A stretch of 64,000 nt of DNA. Origin: CAYLXC01 sp964387865. Lineage in GTDB: Bacteria > Patescibacteriota > Microgenomatia > Daviesbacterales > UBA10151. Positions 1 through 9,081 of this stretch are shown here, piece by piece. Made by a program: the position numbers and the translations under genes. The notes under the pieces are model-generated. The model searched no databases. It was not told the DNA's origin and saw nothing but the letters and a program-made list of their open reading frames with translations. Each line of letters opens with the position of its first letter. The stretch's first letter is position 1. The stretch is from assembly GCA_964387865.1 (NCBI GenBank), contig CAYLXC010000001.1, positions 52,724 to 116,723 on the forward strand, read 5' to 3'.

Positions 1-153
1 AAACTATAATCTCCAAAGCTTAAACAAAGAATGTCCAAAGAGTAAGTTTCCTGAATAACAGGAGTGTGGTACGAATCTTTAATCAAAAATGTGGAGATTA
101 GCAAGACCTATCAACCTATTCTAGAGACTACGGTCACAGGGTGTCCAATTGTG

Positions 154-224
154 CTGCGGGACTAGGATTTGAACCTAGATTAACGGATCCAGAGTCCGCT
201 GTGCTACCGTTACACCATCCCGCA
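154..224 (-). tRNA. tRNA-Gln (CUG anticodon)
   Basis: On the minus strand the cloverleaf is complete. The 7-bp acceptor is TGCGGGA/TCCCGCA, with U1-A72 and a G discriminator as in bacterial tRNA-Gln. The anticodon stem is GCGGA/TCCGT with loop CTCTGGA, giving anticodon CTG, and the T arm CTAGG-TTCAAAT-CCTAG is canonical. The 3' CCA is not encoded, so it must be added by the cca product at 13471. Bases 1-153 downstream hold no gene I can support. Confidence 0.95.
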
Positions 225-260
225 ATATATGAGAATTTTACCAAATTATGAATCGAGAAA

Positions 261-611
261 CTAATGAGGAAATTTTTTGAGGCCCCAGCCTATTACCACA
301 ACTGCAGCTGAAAAAAGACCCAATGAAAGGATAGGAAAACCTGTGTTTGGTAAAGTCTGGGCGCTGCCTTGCATCCTTTGGGCAATCGTGTTAAATGCTG
401 ACTGAGAAGTCGGGGAAGGAGAAACAGTTGCTGTATCCTGCCCCAAAACAGAAGGAGAAGGTGAAAGAGAACCTTCAACAGATATTTCTTGAGGCTGCGT
501 TTGAGTAGTACTATTTGTAAATAATCTTCCGCTAATTAAAAAATATCCAACAGCAACAGCTGCTAAAATTAACCCGATAGTAACAAGCCTAATCCATCTT
601 GGATCATCCAT
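261..611 (-). CDS. LPXTG-like cell-surface protein
   Basis: A 116-residue protein with an N-terminal membrane segment (about 8-27), a Ser/Thr/Pro/Gln-rich linker (about 32-85), then LPNTG at residues 87-91, a hydrophobic stretch (92-110) and a basic tail (LKKFPH). That order matches a sortase cell-wall sorting signal. It could also be a two-pass membrane protein whose LPNTG is incidental. No sortase gene lies in this window. No globular domain is recognised and the body is too short to carry one, so it may be a spacer or stalk protein. It is transcribed away from the dockerin gene at 704. Confidence 0.6.
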   Translation of the reverse strand: MDDPRWIRLVTIGLILAAVAVGYFLISGRLFTNSTTQTQPQEISVEGSLSPSPSVLGQDTATVSPSPTSQSAFNTIAQRMQGSAQTLPNTGFPILSLGLFSAAVVVIGWGLKKFPH

Positions 612-667
612 GAGCGCAATTCTACCATGATCCTATAAGATATGCAATAGTTCCCTCACATCCAGAC

Positions 668-696
668 TTGACATACTTCTGAAACTAGGTCTTACT
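668..696 (+). promoter_or_regulatory. Sigma70-type promoter, near-leaderless
   Basis: TTGACA at 668-673, a 17-nt spacer and CTTACT at 691-696, with the ATG of the dockerin gene at 704. The predicted mRNA would start at, or a base or so from, the start codon, so no Shine-Dalgarno leader is expected. Confidence 0.6.
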
Positions 697-703
697 GATT
701 ATA

Positions 704-2359
704 ATGGCCAAATTAAATCAAAGAGCTGCTGCCCATATTCTTCTTCTTGTAACAGCAATAGGCATTATTGCATTAACTCTGGTTACTAATACATTCTCTT
801 TTAAGGACAAACTATTCTCCCAGCTTTTTCCCAAATCTAAATCATTCGCATCACAATTGTATGAATCTACTCCTCTAAATGAATTATCCATGTACCCTAA
901 AGCAAGTAATAATATTCAGTTATTTGCCTATTTTGGGGTAAATAAATTCCAACAAAACGTTCCTCAATTCGTCAAGGATTATCTGGCAAAAGAAATGGAC
1001 TTTTTTTTATTTGATTTCCAACATGATTACCCCTGCATTGATAGTGGAAATTACGATTTTCCCTGTCCAAACAATAATTATAATTTTTCAGGGCTTTGGA
1101 ATTTAACAAGCGATCTTAAAGCGATTTTACCCAACAAATTAAAAGTTATTATTCATGGCTGCGAAGCATTTGGGAATCACCCCTGGTGCCCCTCTTTTCC
1201 AATACTTACTGATAATGACATTATGCACAACAAAGATAGTTCTATTAAAAGGTATATCTTAGGTTCAAGACTTTTTAATGTAAATAATCCCACAACCAGA
1301 GATAAGATTGCTTTGTATTGGAGAGATACATTTAATACAAAAAATGTAGATGGAGTTGTTTTTGATTCATTTAATCCTGATCAGGCAGCCTCACTTGGCA
1401 GGGGGTCCTGTTTGGATGATACTTGCGACACCACTATTAATCCTGCGTCATTTATTACTGATCGGGCCGAATTCCAAAGCTGTTTGGAAGGACCTTGCGA
1501 AACTTATGATTTTTGGACAGAAAGGATGGGAGCATTTGGAAGGGAAACTATGAATTCCTCTCCTGGAAGAGAAGTTATATATAATGGTTTCTCACTGGAT
1601 CCAAATTCAAAATACGGTCCTTACAACAGTAATTTTACGGATTACTTCACAGGAGCTTTAATTGAATATCCCCAGGAAATGATATTTAGCCCGGAAAAGT
1701 TTAAAAACTACTTGGACGCCATTAATTATATTCTGAACAAAGGCAAAAAATTATTCATTATTTTTCAGCCTCAGCTATCAAGCATCCCCTCATTAAATAT
1801 CAATTTGAATTTGGAAAGATTTTTCCTTGCAACTTATCTTCTGCTTCAAAAGAATTCTTATACTTTTTTTAGCTACCATCCGGGAGAACCATATAGATTG
1901 GATTCTTCGGAATGGCTTTATTTTTATAAAGACTGGAATTTGGATTTTGGTACACCTTTAGATTTCTACAGAAGTGTAAACTCGCCTGATTTATATTACC
2001 GCCAATATAGCAATGGCTATGCAGTTGTTAACTCATCAGATTTTTCTGTAAACTTTCCGTTCCCGCCGGGTGAATGGCGTGAGTGGGATCCTTATGATAG
2101 TTCAAAAGGTGTTAGCGGATCAACAGCAATACCACCTAAAACTGGAAAATTTTTCTTTGAAGCTTCCAAGTTCCCAACTCCTTCCCCTACTCCCCCACCC
2201 AAGATAGGCGATATAAATGGGGATGGGGCTGTAAATGTAGTGGATTTCTCGATTCTATTATCTAAATGGAATACAGCAGATATAGGTGCTGATTTAAATG
2301 GAGACGGAATAGTTAATGTAGTTGATTTCTCAATCCTTTTATCTAATTGGGGGACATAG
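704..2359 (+). CDS. Dockerin-tailed surface protein, putative glycoside-hydrolase-like
   Basis: A 551-residue protein that appears to be anchored or exported by an N-terminal hydrophobic segment (about 11-30). The body (about 60-480) is rich in aromatic residues and contains strand-like elements such as DFFLFDFQHD and DGVVFDSF. These suggest a TIM-barrel glycoside-hydrolase-like fold, but I cannot name a family. After a Pro/Ser/Thr linker the last 50 residues form a type I dockerin with two Ca-binding F-hand repeats, each containing DxNGDG and VNVVDFSILLS. Dockerins bind cohesins, and no cohesin is visible here. The N-terminal segment (LNQ..A.HILLLV, later FKDKLFSQLFP) is clearly related to that of the next gene, so the two are probably a duplicated pair or share a targeting module. 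Confidence 0.75.
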   Translation: MAKLNQRAAAHILLLVTAIGIIALTLVTNTFSFKDKLFSQLFPKSKSFASQLYESTPLNELSMYPKASNNIQLFAYFGVNKFQQNVPQFVKDYLAKEMDFFLFDFQHDYPCIDSGNYDFPCPNNNYNFSGLWNLTSDLKAILPNKLKVIIHGCEAFGNHPWCPSFPILTDNDIMHNKDSSIKRYILGSRLFNVNNPTTRDKIALYWRDTFNTKNVDGVVFDSFNPDQAASLGRGSCLDDTCDTTINPASFITDRAEFQSCLEGPCETYDFWTERMGAFGRETMNSSPGREVIYNGFSLDPNSKYGPYNSNFTDYFTGALIEYPQEMIFSPEKFKNYLDAINYILNKGKKLFIIFQPQLSSIPSLNINLNLERFFLATYLLLQKNSYTFFSYHPGEPYRLDSSEWLYFYKDWNLDFGTPLDFYRSVNSPDLYYRQYSNGYAVVNSSDFSVNFPFPPGEWREWDPYDSSKGVSGSTAIPPKTGKFFFEASKFPTPSPTPPPKIGDINGDGAVNVVDFSILLSKWNTADIGADLNGDGIVNVVDFSILLSNWGT

Positions 2360-2401
2360 AAAGTTGACTTTAATCCCAACTTAGCTGTTAATTAAACTAG
2401 A

Positions 2402-4189
2402 GTGAATAAATTAAATCAGGCAGGTGCTTCTCATATACTCATTCTTGTTGCTGTTGTAGGCTTTCTCTTTTTTCTACTAATATCCAACGCTTTCGACTTT
2501 AAAGATAAACTTTTTAGCAATTTATTCCCTAAACCTCCATCACATGCAGTTTCTCCATATAAAATCGGTGCCTATTATTTTGGTATGTGGTCATCTACAG
2601 ATACTGTACCGGATCATCTGGATAATGTTGAAAGAGTTTATGGAAGACGAGATCTGTGGGGAGGAGTAAAAGACTTTTATGGTTTAGAGCCGGGAATCCC
2701 AAAAGATACCAGAGGCTGGACCGGAGATTTTTCTCATCTCAAACCGGAAATTGGATACTATGATTACAGTATTTCTGGTCCTACTATTCTAGAACAACAA
2801 ATAATTCAGGCTAAACAAAACGGGTTAAGTTTTTTTAATTTTTACTGGTATTGGGATTCCACATATAAAAAAGAATTTCTTAGCAGTGGAATAAATTCTT
2901 TCTTGCAAGCAACCAATAAAAATCAGCTGCAGTTTATGATTTCAATTGCAGCTCATCCTTGGTGTAATGGCCCTACATGCCTATCAATACCTCTTCAGGA
3001 TGGAGTGCAAACTACTCAAATTATTGTGGATAAATATTTCTCTCAACCAAATTATCTTAAAACTCAAAATGGAAGACCGATTATATTTATACTTGACTCA
3101 CGAGGTATGTATGGAGGAACAATACAAGATACTCAAGACTATATTTCCCTTTTAAAACTAACTTCACAAAACAGATTAGGTGTTGAACCAATTGTGCTGA
3201 TTTCCGTTGAAAATCCAGATGCCAGATCAATTACTAATACTGATGGATATTCTTGCGTAGCCACCTATATTCAACCTTCTGGAGCACAATCATATCAATA
3301 TTATCTTGATAATTTTACAAACCATTTTGCAACTTTCACTGATAAACCGCTCATGCCATGTTTTGTGAGTAACTTTGATGAACGTCCAAGGCAAGATATA
3401 TCAATAACAGATAGGAACCAAATACGATATTTTAGTGATTTTTCAGAAACACTTTTTAGGGATGGGGTTACTCGGGTTAAACAATACATGGATTCCCAAA
3501 CAAATGAACTTAGTAAGATATTAACAATTTATGCATGGAATGAATGGCATGAAGGTGGAATAATAGAGCCTAATGTGAGAGATAAAAATAAAAGGTTAAG
3601 CATAATAGCTGAAACATTTAGCTTAACAACAAACCCTATCGGTACTTTTGATCTTGCAAACTGCTCCTTAATAGAAGGCTGGACCTGTGATGCTGATGAT
3701 TATAATGCTACGTTGAATGTTCACCTTTACAAGGATGGGCCCTATGGAAGTGGGATATTCATCGCATCAACATCTGCAAATATTACAAGGGAGCCAGCTG
3801 TTGGAAGTTCTTGTGGAGGAAATCCCAATCATGGATTTTCTTATGTAACACCACCCTCACTAATGGATAGCCAGCCGCATACAATTTATGCATATGGTAT
3901 AGATATCCCTTCCGGAACTAATTCCATTCTAAATGGTAATCCTAAAACTATTCAGTGTAATCCCACTCCCTCACCTACCCCAACCCCAAGTCCTTCCCCA
4001 TCTCCTACTCCTACCCCTACTCCACCTCCTAAGACTGGGGATATTAATGGAGATGGATCCGTAAATGTAGTTGATTTCTCGATCCTTTTATCTAAATGGA
4101 ACACATCAGATTCTGCATCTGATCTAAATGGAGATGGGATAGTTAATGTAGTAGATTTTTCTATACTTCTATCTAACTGGGGGACGTAA
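2402..4189 (+). CDS. WbsX/GH99-like glycan-active protein with C-terminal dockerin
   Basis: A 595-residue protein starting at GTG, 43 nt after the previous stop. It has an N-terminal membrane or signal segment (about 10-28). A domain from about 50 to 400 carries hallmarks of the WbsX/GH99-like family: KIGAYYFGMW near the start, GLSFFNFYWYWD, and the signature AWNEWHEGG near residue 380. A Cys-containing beta-type domain follows (about 420-520), then a long Pro-Ser-Thr linker and a C-terminal type I dockerin almost identical to that of the upstream protein. It probably acts on or makes polysaccharide at the cell surface. Its 3' end overlaps the convergent gltX gene by 17 nt. Confidence 0.8.
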   Translation: MNKLNQAGASHILILVAVVGFLFFLLISNAFDFKDKLFSNLFPKPPSHAVSPYKIGAYYFGMWSSTDTVPDHLDNVERVYGRRDLWGGVKDFYGLEPGIPKDTRGWTGDFSHLKPEIGYYDYSISGPTILEQQIIQAKQNGLSFFNFYWYWDSTYKKEFLSSGINSFLQATNKNQLQFMISIAAHPWCNGPTCLSIPLQDGVQTTQIIVDKYFSQPNYLKTQNGRPIIFILDSRGMYGGTIQDTQDYISLLKLTSQNRLGVEPIVLISVENPDARSITNTDGYSCVATYIQPSGAQSYQYYLDNFTNHFATFTDKPLMPCFVSNFDERPRQDISITDRNQIRYFSDFSETLFRDGVTRVKQYMDSQTNELSKILTIYAWNEWHEGGIIEPNVRDKNKRLSIIAETFSLTTNPIGTFDLANCSLIEGWTCDADDYNATLNVHLYKDGPYGSGIFIASTSANITREPAVGSSCGGNPNHGFSYVTPPSLMDSQPHTIYAYGIDIPSGTNSILNGNPKTIQCNPTPSPTPTPSPSPSPTPTPTPPPKTGDINGDGSVNVVDFSILLSKWNTSDSASDLNGDGIVNVVDFSILLSNWGT

Positions 4190-5525
4190 GAAATTTATGT
4201 GCTTCCTTAATCCTTTTTATACTTTCCTCCTCGCCTAAAATTTTCATGCATTCAAAAAGCGGTGGGGTTACAATCTGGCCTGAGATTGCAACCCTAATTA
4301 GTTGAAACATATCAGATGCTGACAAACCTTCTTGACTAGCCAATTCCCTGAAAGTTTTTTCAAACACCTCTGCTTTCCATGGTTTTTCCATTCTTTCCAG
4401 CTCTTCCGCAACTCTTCCAATCTTTAATCTTAAATCTTTAATCCCTGCCTTGCCGGCAGGCAGGTTTAATCTATTAAATACCTCTATTTCATATTCCGGC
4501 TTTTCCCATAAAAAATCTGTTAATGGCACAAAATCTGATAATTTCTTTATCCTCTCCTTTATTAAAGGTATAACTTTTCCAATCTCTTCCTCTGTTGGAT
4601 GATCCAAGGCTCCCCCTGAAATATTTTTTAAATATTCTAAAATTTGAGATTTAAGATTTGAGTTTTGAGATTTCCTTATGTATTCCCCATTTAACCACTC
4701 AAGTTTTGTTACATCAAAATACGCTGATGAAGCATTCACGTCTTTAAAATCAAAAAGTTTTATCATCTCCTCTATTTCAAAAATTTCTTTCCCTTCAGGA
4801 TGAGTCCAGCCTAAAAGTGCCAAAAAATTAAGTACAGCCTCTTTTAAATACCCATCATCCCTAAACTCTAGTGTGGATTTTGCCCCATGTCTTTTGGATA
4901 ACTTAGCTCTGTCAGATCCAACCAAAACAGGCATATGGGCAAATTGCGGATGAATCCACTCAAAAGTATCATAAATCATCAAATGTTTCGGGGTTGAAGA
5001 AATAAACTCATTACCCCGGATTACATGAGTAATTTCCATTAAATGATCATCCACTACATTCGCAAAATTGTAAGTCGGATACCCGTCTGATTTTAGAATC
5101 ACAAAATCTTCTTGGGTATTATTAGGAAAACTAATTTTTTTATCTCCTACCAAATCTTGCCAAACAGTTTCCCCTTCCTTCTTAACCTTAAACCTTATTG
5201 CTTTTCCGTCTTTATAAGCAAACCCTTTTTCTAAAAGCTCAAAAGCATATTTTTTATAAATATCCAGTCTTTCGGATTGAATATAGGGTGCATATGGACC
5301 ACCGATATCAGGCCCTTCATCATACTCTAAACCTAACCATTTTAAAGTTTGATAAATTTGCTCAACACTTTCCGCAACAAATCTTTCCCTATCCGTATCC
5401 TCAAGCCTTAATATGAATTTCCCTCCCATTTTTTTTGCAAACACAAAATCAAATAGCGCTTGCCAGGCTGTTCCAATATGTGGTGCGCCTGTTGGGGATG
5501 GCGCAAGTCTAACCCTAACTTCCAT
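4173..5525 (-). CDS. gltX: Glutamyl-tRNA synthetase
   Basis: Class I aminoacyl-tRNA synthetase charging tRNA-Glu. At 450 residues it is near the usual 460-480. The HIGH-type motif is PSPTGAPHIGT at residues 9-19 and the KMSKS-type loop is KLSKR at 208-212, so the catalytic core is intact. Whether it also mischarges tRNA-Gln cannot be read from the sequence. Residues 355-361 read LPAGKAG, the translation of a palindromic repeat (around 4447-4463) of a kind scattered through CPR genomes and apparently tolerated in the C-terminal anticodon-binding region. Confidence 0.95.
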   Translation of the reverse strand: MEVRVRLAPSPTGAPHIGTAWQALFDFVFAKKMGGKFILRLEDTDRERFVAESVEQIYQTLKWLGLEYDEGPDIGGPYAPYIQSERLDIYKKYAFELLEKGFAYKDGKAIRFKVKKEGETVWQDLVGDKKISFPNNTQEDFVILKSDGYPTYNFANVVDDHLMEITHVIRGNEFISSTPKHLMIYDTFEWIHPQFAHMPVLVGSDRAKLSKRHGAKSTLEFRDDGYLKEAVLNFLALLGWTHPEGKEIFEIEEMIKLFDFKDVNASSAYFDVTKLEWLNGEYIRKSQNSNLKSQILEYLKNISGGALDHPTEEEIGKVIPLIKERIKKLSDFVPLTDFLWEKPEYEIEVFNRLNLPAGKAGIKDLRLKIGRVAEELERMEKPWKAEVFEKTFRELASQEGLSASDMFQLIRVAISGQIVTPPLFECMKILGEEESIKRIKEAHKFLTSPS

Positions 5526-5554
5526 GCACTAATTATAACAGTTATAATTGTTAT

Positions 5555-6598
5555 ATGACCTTGACCCAAACTGCCGTTCTTACCAAACAATCCATAAAAC
5601 TTACAATTATCGCCTTAATTGTAATTATATTAAGTTTTATTGGCTACAAAATCTGGTATGCATATTATCTTTCAACCCTTCCTCCTGTTGAAGAAAAGCC
5701 AGACACAAAATTTGGTAAATTACCGCCTCCTAATTTTCCAAAAATTGATGTTTCATCTTCAAACTTCTCATATAATCTGGACACAACAACAGGCTCTTTA
5801 CCAAAATTAGGAGATGAAGGTTTTGAAAAAATTATCAAAGTTTACTTTGTAATAAAACCTTTAGCAAGTTTACTTTCTTCTGAAAGAAGCCAAACCCTTG
5901 CTCAAAAGTTTGGCATTTCTACCCCTCCACAAATTATATCTGAAACAAACTATGCTTTTAGAGAAGCAGGGAAAAATCTTAATGTGGACTTGGATAGCGG
6001 AAATTTTACTTATATAAATCTAATTAGCTCACCTCCTAATGAGCAGTTGGATGATGATAATAAACTTGTAAAAGACTTTGAAAATATTTTGGCAAACTTG
6101 GGAGTTTTGAAAAACGAGCTTAGAGAAGGACGAAGTAAAGTAACACTTTTAAAAAAAGAGGGGGCAAACTATATTCCTACTACGCTAAGAACTGAAGCTA
6201 CATCAGCCCAAATATCCCTTTGGCCTAAAGATTTGGATAAAAGATCAATTTTTACTTCGGATTTCAATAAATCTTTAGTTAATGCCCAAATTTTTGACTC
6301 TTCATCTAATTTGGATAATTATTTATCAATAAACTTTACTAATTGGCCAATTGAGAAAGAAGTTTTTGCAACTTACCCTACCAAAAGCCCGGAGGATGCT
6401 TTTAATGACTTAAAAGGAGGAAAAGGAGCAATTATTTTAAAACCTGCAAAAGGAGAGGTTTCCGTCACATCCATCTATTTAGGATATTATCTTTCAGATA
6501 CTTATACTCCCTACTTACACCCCATATATATTTTCGAAGGTCCCCAATTTGTAGCATATGTTTCAGCAGTAGATTCTAATTTTGTTGAGGCCAAATAA
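5555..6598 (+). CDS. Membrane-anchored hypothetical protein
   Basis: A 347-residue protein with one N-terminal membrane helix (about 17-37) and a long extracytoplasmic region, probably a surface or periplasm-facing protein. No domain is recognised. The linker after the helix is rich in Pro and Lys. The gene diverges from gltX, and a TATAAT at about 5539 within the AT-rich gap leaves very little 5' leader before the ATG. A composite palindromic repeat follows its stop codon. Confidence 0.7.
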   Translation: MTLTQTAVLTKQSIKLTIIALIVIILSFIGYKIWYAYYLSTLPPVEEKPDTKFGKLPPPNFPKIDVSSSNFSYNLDTTTGSLPKLGDEGFEKIIKVYFVIKPLASLLSSERSQTLAQKFGISTPPQIISETNYAFREAGKNLNVDLDSGNFTYINLISSPPNEQLDDDNKLVKDFENILANLGVLKNELREGRSKVTLLKKEGANYIPTTLRTEATSAQISLWPKDLDKRSIFTSDFNKSLVNAQIFDSSSNLDNYLSINFTNWPIEKEVFATYPTKSPEDAFNDLKGGKGAIILKPAKGEVSVTSIYLGYYLSDTYTPYLHPIYIFEGPQFVAYVSAVDSNFVEAK

Positions 6599-6670
6599 AG
6601 TTGACGATTTGTGTAAAATTCCCAAAACACAAATTGTCATCCTGATCCGGCGAAGCCGGAGAAGGATCTA
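6599..6670. repeat. Composite two-hairpin dispersed repeat, copy 1
   Basis: An imperfect palindrome (TTGACGATTTGTGT ... ACACAAATTGTCAT) is followed by CCTGA, a second palindrome (TCCGGCGAAGCCGGA) and GAAGGATCT. Related copies occur at 25719 (inside miaA), 57377, 58837 and 60395. Here it fills the gap between two convergent genes and could act as a terminator or mRNA 3' stabiliser. Confidence 0.8.
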
Positions 6671-6671
6671 T

Positions 6672-7589
6672 TCAATTAGGCCATTGAAAATTCGCATATG
6701 TCCAATTTATAAGGCTCGTTGTTTCACCAAACCTGTCATCAGATCCTAAAACTATTAGCAAGACTTTATGTCCCCCTCTTTCAACCAGAGTAACCAAATT
6801 TTCCTTTGCCCCCTCAGTGTAGCCGGTTTTCACACCTAAAACTCCGCTAACTTGTGACAAAAGCTTATTTAAATTTCTAAGCTGATGCTTATACTTTTTA
6901 TCCAAAGAAACAATATCCGTATCTTTTGTTGAAAATATTCTTGAAAGTTGAGAATCCTTTAAGGCCTCTTGAGTAATTTTTGATAAATCCGAAGCAGATG
7001 AATAGTGATTGGGTGAATCAAAACCAGCCGGGTTTTCAAAATGTGTATTATTTAAATTTAACTCAATCGCTTTCTTATTCATGGCAGAAACAAAACCTAA
7101 GACTCCCCCGGGATAATTTTCGGAAATTGCGTACGCAGCATCATTTCCGGAATTTAGGAGCATTCCATAAAGAAGTGATCTGAAAGTCAAATCTTCCCCG
7201 CTAAAAAGACCTACCTTTGCACCGGGAATTTTTGCTCCATCATTTACAGTCAATACTGAGTTAGGCTGAAAATACCCGGATGCAACCAAAGCTGTCATAA
7301 TCTTTGTGGTTGAGGCAATCGGCAAGGGAATAAATGCATCTTTTTGATATAAAATTGTATCTGTTTCCAAATCCTTAACCAAAATTGACCGTGAAGTAGA
7401 GAATGGAACTTCAATATTTTTACTTATTGGCGGAATATTATATTTTTGAACTCCGGCCACCTCAGAATTGTTTTGAGGGATTTGGGATGTAACGAAAACA
7501 TCTTCTGCAAATGATAATCCTAAGGGTAGTAAAGCAACAACACAGATTGCGAAAATAATTAAAGCAGCGGAGAAAAAATAATACTTCAC
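6672..7589 (-). CDS. dacA: Serine-type D-Ala-D-Ala carboxypeptidase (PBP5/DacA-like)
   Basis: A 305-residue S11 peptidase that trims the terminal D-Ala of peptidoglycan stem peptides. It has an N-terminal signal or membrane segment (about 5-28). All three active-site motifs are present: SxxK as S93-TT-K96, SxN as S147-G-N149, and KTG at 254-256. It lacks the C-terminal amphipathic anchor domain of E. coli PBP5, so membrane attachment must be through the N-terminus. The start codon abuts a heptanucleotide tandem repeat at 7588-7608 that separates it from aspS upstream. Confidence 0.92.
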   Translation of the reverse strand: MKYYFFSAALIIFAICVVALLPLGLSFAEDVFVTSQIPQNNSEVAGVQKYNIPPISKNIEVPFSTSRSILVKDLETDTILYQKDAFIPLPIASTTKIMTALVASGYFQPNSVLTVNDGAKIPGAKVGLFSGEDLTFRSLLYGMLLNSGNDAAYAISENYPGGVLGFVSAMNKKAIELNLNNTHFENPAGFDSPNHYSSASDLSKITQEALKDSQLSRIFSTKDTDIVSLDKKYKHQLRNLNKLLSQVSGVLGVKTGYTEGAKENLVTLVERGGHKVLLIVLGSDDRFGETTSLINWTYANFQWPN

Positions 7590-7608
7590 TTTTTACTTTT
7601 TACTTTTT
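7588..7608. repeat. Heptanucleotide tandem repeat (ACTTTTT)x3
   Basis: Three perfect 7-nt units fill the junction between aspS and dacA and include the last codon and stop of aspS. Other 7-nt repeats occur at 48284, 50364, 51297 and 52224. Confidence 0.85.
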
Positions 7609-8952
7609 ACTTAATCTAACATCCACTCTTTCCATATCCCTTGGAAATAGAGAAGCTTCCCTTATATTGGCAAGATTAAGAATATGCATAGTTATTCTCT
7701 CAAGTCCAAATGAAAAACCACCTTCAGAGGGCATGCCAAATTTAAAAGCCATCAAATACATCTCAAAATTTTTTGGATCCATGCCATGAGATTTAATTGA
7801 CTCAACTAGCTGGTCATAGTTATTTATTCTCTGGCTACCACTCATTATCTCCACTCCTCTGAAAAGAAGGTCATAGCTTAAAGAATAATTAGGATCTTTT
7901 GGATCTGGCATAGTATAAAAAGGTTTTGCAGCAATTGGAAAATGAGTCACTGTGACAAAATCGCTCCTATGTTTTTCTTTTGCCCAATTACATAAATCAA
8001 TCTCATCTTGTGGAGTTAAATCTTTTTCATTGCGATTATCTCTCCCGAATTCTTTGAAGATTAATTCCTGCGCTTCCCTCAGTGTAAGCCTTGGGATCTT
8101 ACCGTAGGCAACGGCATCCACACCAAACTCATCCAGTATATCTTTACATTTTTCTTCTGCATGTTTAATAGTTTCAATAGCAACTTTTTCCAAAAGGTCC
8201 AAAAGGTCTTCAAATTCAACAAATCCAATCTCACAATCCATTTGGGTGATTTCTGCCAAATGTCTGGTTGTAACTGAAGGTTCTGCTCTGTAAGCCTTAG
8301 TCACTGTAAATACACGTTCAAAAACAGGAACTAGCATTTGTTTATAAAGCTGGGGACTTTGAGTAAGAAAAGCTTTGTGTTCAAAATAATCTATTTTAAA
8401 AACTTCTGCTCCTCCTTCTGTTGCAGATGCAGCAATTGTGGGAACAACAATTTCAGTACATCTTAATTCTCTTGCAGATTTTCTAAAACCATCCAGAATT
8501 GCCTCTTGAACCTTAAAAATTGCTTTAACCTTTGGATGCCTTAAAGTTAAAGATCTAAAATCCAAAAGGGTTGGAAGTTGTAAATCTAAATTCTTTCCTC
8601 CCATATCAAACGGTAATTCTGATGCTTTTGATAAAACTTGAATACTTTCTGCAGAAATTTCAATTTCACCGGTTGGGATTTTTTTGTTTACCATATGTGG
8701 AGGCCTTTTATTAACCTTTCCTGTTACGGAAACAACATCTTGGGGATGTAGATCCCTCACCTCGAAGGTGGGCTTTGACTCCTTCGAGGTGAATGTGGTC
8801 TGCTGCGATACTACAACTTGAATTAGTCCACTTCGATCCCCTATATCCAAGAACAAAATTTTCCCATGATCACGCCTGGTTTGCACCCAGCCATTAATTT
8901 TCACATTTTCACCTATTTTGTTATTACAATCTAATATTAATGTCCTATTCAT
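7600..8952 (-). CDS. aspS: Archaeal-type aspartyl-tRNA synthetase
   Basis: Class II synthetase, 450 residues. It has an N-terminal OB fold (GWVQTRRDHGKILFLDIGDR) that binds the anticodon, and a catalytic core with motif 2 around TKAYRAEPSVTTRHLAE and a C-terminal motif 3 around FSFGLERI. It is short and lacks the GAD insertion of bacterial AspRS, so it belongs to the archaeal/eukaryal type, which is often non-discriminating and makes Asp-tRNA-Asn for amidation. AsnRS is the main alternative, but the sequence fits AspRS better. An in-frame palindromic repeat (8757-8796) encodes TSKESKPTFEV in the OB region; a near-identical repeat lies in cca. Confidence 0.85.
   Translation of the reverse strand: MNRTLILDCNNKIGENVKINGWVQTRRDHGKILFLDIGDRSGLIQVVVSQQTTFTSKESKPTFEVRDLHPQDVVSVTGKVNKRPPHMVNKKIPTGEIEISAESIQVLSKASELPFDMGGKNLDLQLPTLLDFRSLTLRHPKVKAIFKVQEAILDGFRKSARELRCTEIVVPTIAASATEGGAEVFKIDYFEHKAFLTQSPQLYKQMLVPVFERVFTVTKAYRAEPSVTTRHLAEITQMDCEIGFVEFEDLLDLLEKVAIETIKHAEEKCKDILDEFGVDAVAYGKIPRLTLREAQELIFKEFGRDNRNEKDLTPQDEIDLCNWAKEKHRSDFVTVTHFPIAAKPFYTMPDPKDPNYSLSYDLLFRGVEIMSGSQRINNYDQLVESIKSHGMDPKNFEMYLMAFKFGMPSEGGFSFGLERITMHILNLANIREASLFPRDMERVDVRLSKK
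8757..8796. repeat. In-frame palindromic repeat in aspS
   Basis: CACCTCGAAGGTGGGCT and CCTTCGAGGTGAATG form a palindrome with a short loop. It is nearly identical to 13696-13733 inside cca, although the two host genes are unrelated. In both it is read through in frame (TSK...FEV). Confidence 0.85.
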
Positions 8953-8997
8953 TACTTAAAAACTAGATGAATGCATAATAGCAGTTTAAATCCAATC

Positions 8998-9026
8998 TTG
9001 ACAAGGATTGAATTAGCTGATATATT
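8998..9026 (+). promoter_or_regulatory. Promoter of the Phe-leader transcript
   Basis: TTGACA at 8998-9003, a 17-nt spacer and TATATT at 9021-9026. The predicted start at about 9033 coincides with the leader-peptide ATG at 9034, so the leader is probably translated from a leaderless mRNA. Confidence 0.75.
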
Positions 9027-9033
9027 ATCTTTT

Positions 9034-9081
9034 ATGCAAAACCTAAGAAGATATTTTAATTTCTTCTTTACCTTCGCTTAA
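9034..9081 (+). CDS. Phe-rich attenuator leader peptide
   Basis: A 15-codon reading frame encoding MQNLRRYFNFFFTFA. Five of the last eight residues are Phe, with a Tyr just before them, and the peptide strongly resembles E. coli PheL and PheM in design. The stop codon is fused to the 5' arm of the downstream antiterminator (starting at 9081), as required for ribosome-position-dependent attenuation. The ATG lies directly behind a promoter with no room for a Shine-Dalgarno sequence. Its role is inferred to be sensing charged tRNA-Phe for the gene at 9151. Confidence 0.85.
   Translation: MQNLRRYFNFFFTFA

Noticed and set aside
1..153. AGGTTGATAGGTC on the minus strand resembles the 3' end of 23S rRNA, and ATAATCTCC/GGAGATTA can pair.
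   Set aside because: Only about a dozen bases match, the later conserved 23S bases are absent, and a tRNA lies immediately upstream. No rRNA, tmRNA or SRP RNA core could be recognised.
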